Under the pieces are notes generated by a model, which made no database searches, was not told the origin of the DNA, and saw only the letters and a program-made list of their open reading frames with translations. A stretch of 64,000 bases of DNA. Origin: Blastococcus sp. HT6-4 (lineage in GTDB: Bacteria; Actinomycetota; Actinomycetes; Mycobacteriales; Geodermatophilaceae). This document shows, piece by piece, positions 61,256 through 64,000 of the stretch. The position numbers were made by a program, and so were the translations under genes. The stretch spans positions 558,001 to 622,000 of the forward strand of contig NZ_CP155551.1 of the NCBI RefSeq assembly GCF_039679125.1, read 5' to 3'. Positions within the stretch are counted from its first letter, which is position 1. Every line of letters starts with the position of its first letter.

Positions 61256-62007
61256 GCTGTCCTCCTCCGCAGGGTCGCCGCCGCCAGGGCGAGGGCGAGC
61301 AGCGCGACGGCGGCCACGACACCGACGTCGGCCCCCATGGTGCCGGTCGCCCCGGACGACCGCCCGACCTCCTGCAGGGCCTCGACCGCGTAGGTGAGCG
61401 GCAGCGCGTCGCTGATCGCCTGCAGCCAGCCGGCCATCTGCTCGCGGGGTACCAGCAGGCCGCAGAGGAAGAACTGCGGCAGCACGACCACCGGCATGAA
61501 CTGCACCGCCTGGAACTCGCTGCGCGCGAAGGCGCTGGCCAGCAGGCCGAGGGCGACACCGAGCACCGCGTCGACGACGGCGATCAGCACGACGAGGCCG
61601 ACCGAGCCGGACACGTCGAGGTCGTAGAGCGTCGTCGCGACCGTCACGGTGACCACGGCCTGCGCGGCAGCGGCGAGACCGAAGGCCAGCCCGTAGCCGA
61701 GGAGCAGGTCCAGCCGGCGCAGCGGTGTGGTGAGCAGCCGCTCGAGCGTGCCGGAGGTGCGCTCGCGGAGCATGGCGATGCTGGTGACCAGGAACATCAC
61801 GACGAACGGGAAGATCCCGAGCATCGGGAGGCCCACCCGGTCGAAGGTGCCGGGCTGGCCGGGGAGGGTGGGGACGTCCTTCCACAGCAGGTGCAGCAGC
61901 CCCAGCAGCAGGCTCGGCAGCACCAGGAGCATGGCGACGGTCCGATGGTCGTGCCGCAGCTGGCGCAGCACCCGGCCGGCGGTCGCCGCGGTCAGGCGCG
62001 GGGTCAT
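61252..62007 (-). CDS. ABC-2 exporter permease (251 aa)
   Basis: Six membrane segments. ABC-2 blocks: FPFVVMFLVTSIAMLRERTS and GTLERLLTTPLRRLDLLLGY (20 each), then FARSEFQAVQFMPVVVLPQF, the typical second half of DrrB/YbhR-like permeases. The ATG overlaps the ATPase stop (ATGA). Probably exports a drug or lipid. Confidence 0.9.
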   Translation of the reverse strand: MTPRLTAATAGRVLRQLRHDHRTVAMLLVLPSLLLGLLHLLWKDVPTLPGQPGTFDRVGLPMLGIFPFVVMFLVTSIAMLRERTSGTLERLLTTPLRRLDLLLGYGLAFGLAAAAQAVVTVTVATTLYDLDVSGSVGLVVLIAVVDAVLGVALGLLASAFARSEFQAVQFMPVVVLPQFFLCGLLVPREQMAGWLQAISDALPLTYAVEALQEVGRSSGATGTMGADVGVVAAVALLALALAAATLRRRTA

Positions 62008-62723
62008 GCCGCCACCTCCGACTGCGCCCGCACCAGGGTGAGGAAGGCCTGCTCGAGGTCGTCGGACCGGCCGTCGGCGCGCAGCTGGGCCGGGGTGGAG
62101 TCGGCCAGCAGCCTGCCCTCCCGGAGCAGGAGCAGCCGGTCGCAGCGGCCCGCCTCGTCCATGACGTGGCTGGAGACGATCAACGTGGTCCCCGCGGCAG
62201 CGAGGGAGTGGAACCTCGCCCAGAGCTCGGCGCGCAGCACCGGGTCCAGCCCGACGGTCGGCTCGTCGAGGACCAGCACCTCCGGCGTGCCGACCAGGGC
62301 GCAGGCCAGCGAGACGCGGCCGCGCTGACCGCCCGACAGGTCGCCCACCAGCTGGCCGGCCGCGCCGGTGAGGCCGACGTCCGTGAGCGCGGCGTCGGCC
62401 TCGCGCGCACCCCGGCCGTACAGCGCGGCGAAGTGCCGGGCGTTCTCCCGGACGGTGAGGTCGGCGTAGATGCTCGGCGATTGGGTGACGTAGCCGACCC
62501 GGGAGCGCAGCCCGGGGGAGCCGGCCGGCTCGCCGAGGACCGTGACGGTGCCCGAGCGGATCTGCTGCACGCCGACGAGAGCGCGCAGCAGGGTGGTCTT
62601 CCCGCTGCCGCTGGGGCCGAGCAGGCCGGTGACCTGCCCGCGCGGGACGGTGAACGAGAGGCCGGGGAGGACGCGGCGGCGCCCCCGGTCGACGGTGAGA
62701 TCGGTGACGACGACGGCGTCCAT
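62004..62723 (-). CDS. ABC exporter ATP-binding protein (239 aa)
   Basis: Walker A GLLGPSGSGKTTLLR, Q-loop GYVTQSPSIY, signature LSGGQRGRVSLA, Walker B VLVLDEPTVGLD, and H-loop VSSHVMDEA. First gene of the ATPase-permease-TetR operon. The ATG has GGAAGG upstream. A palindromic operator lies 29 bp before the start. Confidence 0.93.
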   Translation of the reverse strand: MDAVVVTDLTVDRGRRRVLPGLSFTVPRGQVTGLLGPSGSGKTTLLRALVGVQQIRSGTVTVLGEPAGSPGLRSRVGYVTQSPSIYADLTVRENARHFAALYGRGAREADAALTDVGLTGAAGQLVGDLSGGQRGRVSLACALVGTPEVLVLDEPTVGLDPVLRAELWARFHSLAAAGTTLIVSSHVMDEAGRCDRLLLLREGRLLADSTPAQLRADGRSDDLEQAFLTLVRAQSEVAA

Positions 62724-62751
62724 GACGCACCTTCCGAGGAACTCAACGGCT

Positions 62752-62779
62752 GATGAACTCAACGGTAGATGAGTTCATC
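62752..62779 (-). promoter_or_regulatory. palindromic operator of the TetR-ABC operon
   Basis: GATGAACTCA (62752-62761), 8-nt spacer, TGAGTTCATC (62770-62779), perfect 10-bp arms. A further GAACTCAACGG copy lies at about 62739. AT-richer than its surroundings. Position just upstream of the exporter operon and the presence of TetR as its last gene suggest self-regulation. Confidence 0.75.
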
Positions 62780-62787
62780 GGGCCGCG

Positions 62788-63740
62788 TCAACGGGCCAGC
62801 GCGTGGCCGAGCGCGGCGCCCGAGGACCAGGCACCCTCGACCTTCGCCGGGGCGTGCCAGCCGTCCCCGCAGAGACCTGTCCCGTCGACCAGGCCGTAGG
62901 GCTCGTCCCGCGGGGAGGCCGGCCGGGCGAACGTCCAGCGGTGGACCGCCGTCCACTCGGGATCCACGTCGATGCCGAGAGCGGACCGCACGGCCGCCAC
63001 CACCGCCGGTAGGGCGGCCGCGGGGCGCTCGAGGTGCTCGGCGGCCAGCCCGGCCGTCGTGTGCGCGACCAGTACGGGGGCGGCGTCGCCGCGGCGGTCG
63101 CCGTCGTCGGCGATCCACTCCACGGCGGGGTCGTCGTGCACGAAGGCGCCGTGCAGGTCGGCCGGCCATCGCCGGCCGGCCCAGCCGAGGACCACCGCGA
63201 GGGCGGGCTGCCAGGCCTCCGCGGTGGCCAGGCGCCCCGCCGGGCCGGCCGGGTCGAGCAGCCGCGCGGCCTGGGGCCCCGGCATCGCGAGGACGGCGGC
63301 CGGCACCGCCCGCCCGTCGACGGCGGGGCCGGCCGTGACCCTCCGCACTTCGGTCCCCGGCCGGAGGTCAGGCCGGTGGCGAGGTCGATGGCGAGGCAGC
63401 GTGAGCCGCCCGGGGTCCCGTACCGCAGCGGCCCGGACTTCCGCTCCCGGACGCCCTCGGGCCCGATCACCGCGAAGGTGTCCGTCCAGGGGTGGGCCAG
63501 CCCGCGGTCCACCCAGTCGGCCACCACGGCGGCGAACGGGGAGCCGTCGCTCGCGGTGAGCTACGAGGCGCCGAGGTCCACCGGCCGGCCGTGCACGGTC
63601 CGGGAGGAGAGCCGACCTCCCGGGGCCCGCCCCCGGTCCAGCACCTGCACCTCGCGACCGGCGTCTCGCAGCGCGCGGGCGCAGGCGAGGCCGGCGATGC
63701 CGGCGCCGATGACGGTCACGGGAGCGCTGTCGGGAGCCAC
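62788..63740 (-). pseudogene. FAD-dependent oxidoreductase (renalase/amine-oxidase-like), nonsense and frameshift
   Basis: N-terminal FAD motif VIGAGIAGLACARAL starts at GTG 63740 (leaderless CAGGAT). In DLGAS-stop-LTASDG the stop TAG (63561-63563) replaces what is usually Tyr (TAC) in this family. Frame then runs to about 63370, where continuing sense requires one more base; after that GTEVRRVTAGPAVDG and the C-terminal VDGTGLCGDGW...VEGAWSSG block are read in another frame to 62788. Total 953 bp is one short of a whole frame. Two independent lesions make this a pseudogene unless the sequence has errors. Confidence 0.8.
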
Positions 63741-63793
63741 GCCCCGATCCTGGGGGGCGCGACCCGTCCGCGCCCGCCCGGCAGAATCGCCGC

Positions 63794-64000
63794 GTGCCCG
63801 AGATGATCACCGATCCCACCGATCCACGCGTGGCCGACTTCCGCGACCTCAAGGCGGGCGACCGCCCCGCCGGGCGCGAGCGCGGCACCGGGCCGGTGAT
63901 CGTAGAGGGCGTTCCGGCGGTGCAGCGCCTGCTGGCCTCCCCGTACCGGGTGCGGGCGGTCCTCGGTGTGCCCGGACGTGTCTCGGCGCTCGGCCTGCCC
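63794..64000 (+). CDS. SpoU/TrmH-family RNA methyltransferase, N-terminal part (cut by window end)
   Basis: Only 69 codons are present. The start, ITDPTDPRVADFRDLK, then VIVEGVPAVQRLLASPYRVRA (shortened), is the substrate-binding N domain of TrmH/SpoU-type 2'-O-methyltransferases. The GTG at 63794 lies 6 nt after CAGAAT; an ATG at 63803 is possible. In M. tuberculosis a SpoU gene (Rv0881) also follows the MarR region. Confidence 0.75.
   Translation, partial: MPEMITDPTDPRVADFRDLKAGDRPAGRERGTGPVIVEGVPAVQRLLASPYRVRAVLGVPGRVSALGLP

Overview
The window is about 64 kb of very GC-rich DNA with GTG/ATG/CTG starts, dense gene packing and actinobacterial family markers: DUF3263 + LytR_C, DUF222-HNH, DUF2530, DUF3027, DUF2771, DUF4031, XPB-type helicase, and groEL controlled by CIRCE. 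It most resembles a Geodermatophilaceae-type actinomycete (Blastococcus, Modestobacter or Geodermatophilus); that is inference from gene content, not a database match. No replication origin, rRNA or CRISPR array is visible.

Accessory part, 1-12.7 kb. A minus-strand cassette (5181 down to 32) holds a tyrosine-recombinase-fold protein that has lost its catalytic tyrosine, two different DDE transposase-like proteins, and two small CxxC proteins between them. Divergent from it is a stand-alone RusA-like Holliday-junction resolvase gene. Directly after its stop codon comes a 753-bp array of a 17-bp repeat (41 full units and 5 partial ones). The array is followed by a two-gene nuclease + Ski2-like helicase operon that looks like Hachiman (HamA/HamB) or AbpAB antiphage defence. 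A 73-bp-spaced direct repeat and two overlapping zinc-ribbon-type unknown genes close the region, which ends at a tRNA-Thr(TGT).

Core part, 12.85-64 kb. 12.9-20.5 kb carries a CBS protein, RarD, the DUF3263/VirR-like pair, and an unusual secreted-hydrolase/ABC-ATPase fusion with its permease. 20.5-27 kb carries a methyltransferase, a HAD phosphatase, threonine synthase under a SAM-I riboswitch, a cold-shock gene, and groEL behind two CIRCE operators. 27-33.5 kb is small metabolic and unknown genes. 33.7-46.8 kb carries a LuxR-type AAA regulator, a DEAD-box helicase, a DUF222-HNH nuclease, and the XPB helicase with its helicase-associated partner. 46.9-64 kb carries an acyl-CoA synthetase, EEP nuclease, DUF202 pair, second cold-shock protein, DUF2771/MFS/DUF3027/DUF2530/NCS2/MarR block, ThpR, aldo-keto reductase, a TetR-ABC exporter operon with a palindromic operator, a broken FAD oxidoreductase, and the start of a SpoU-type RNA methyltransferase. 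From memory, the order from XPB to SpoU resembles Mycobacterium tuberculosis Rv0861c-Rv0881.

Expression signals are consistent across the core. Many genes have a (T/C)AnnnT hexamer ending 6-7 nt before the start codon, the signature of leaderless transcription. Several convergent gene pairs share a palindrome that contains both stop codons. Three genes appear to start at CTG within a CTGA overlap.
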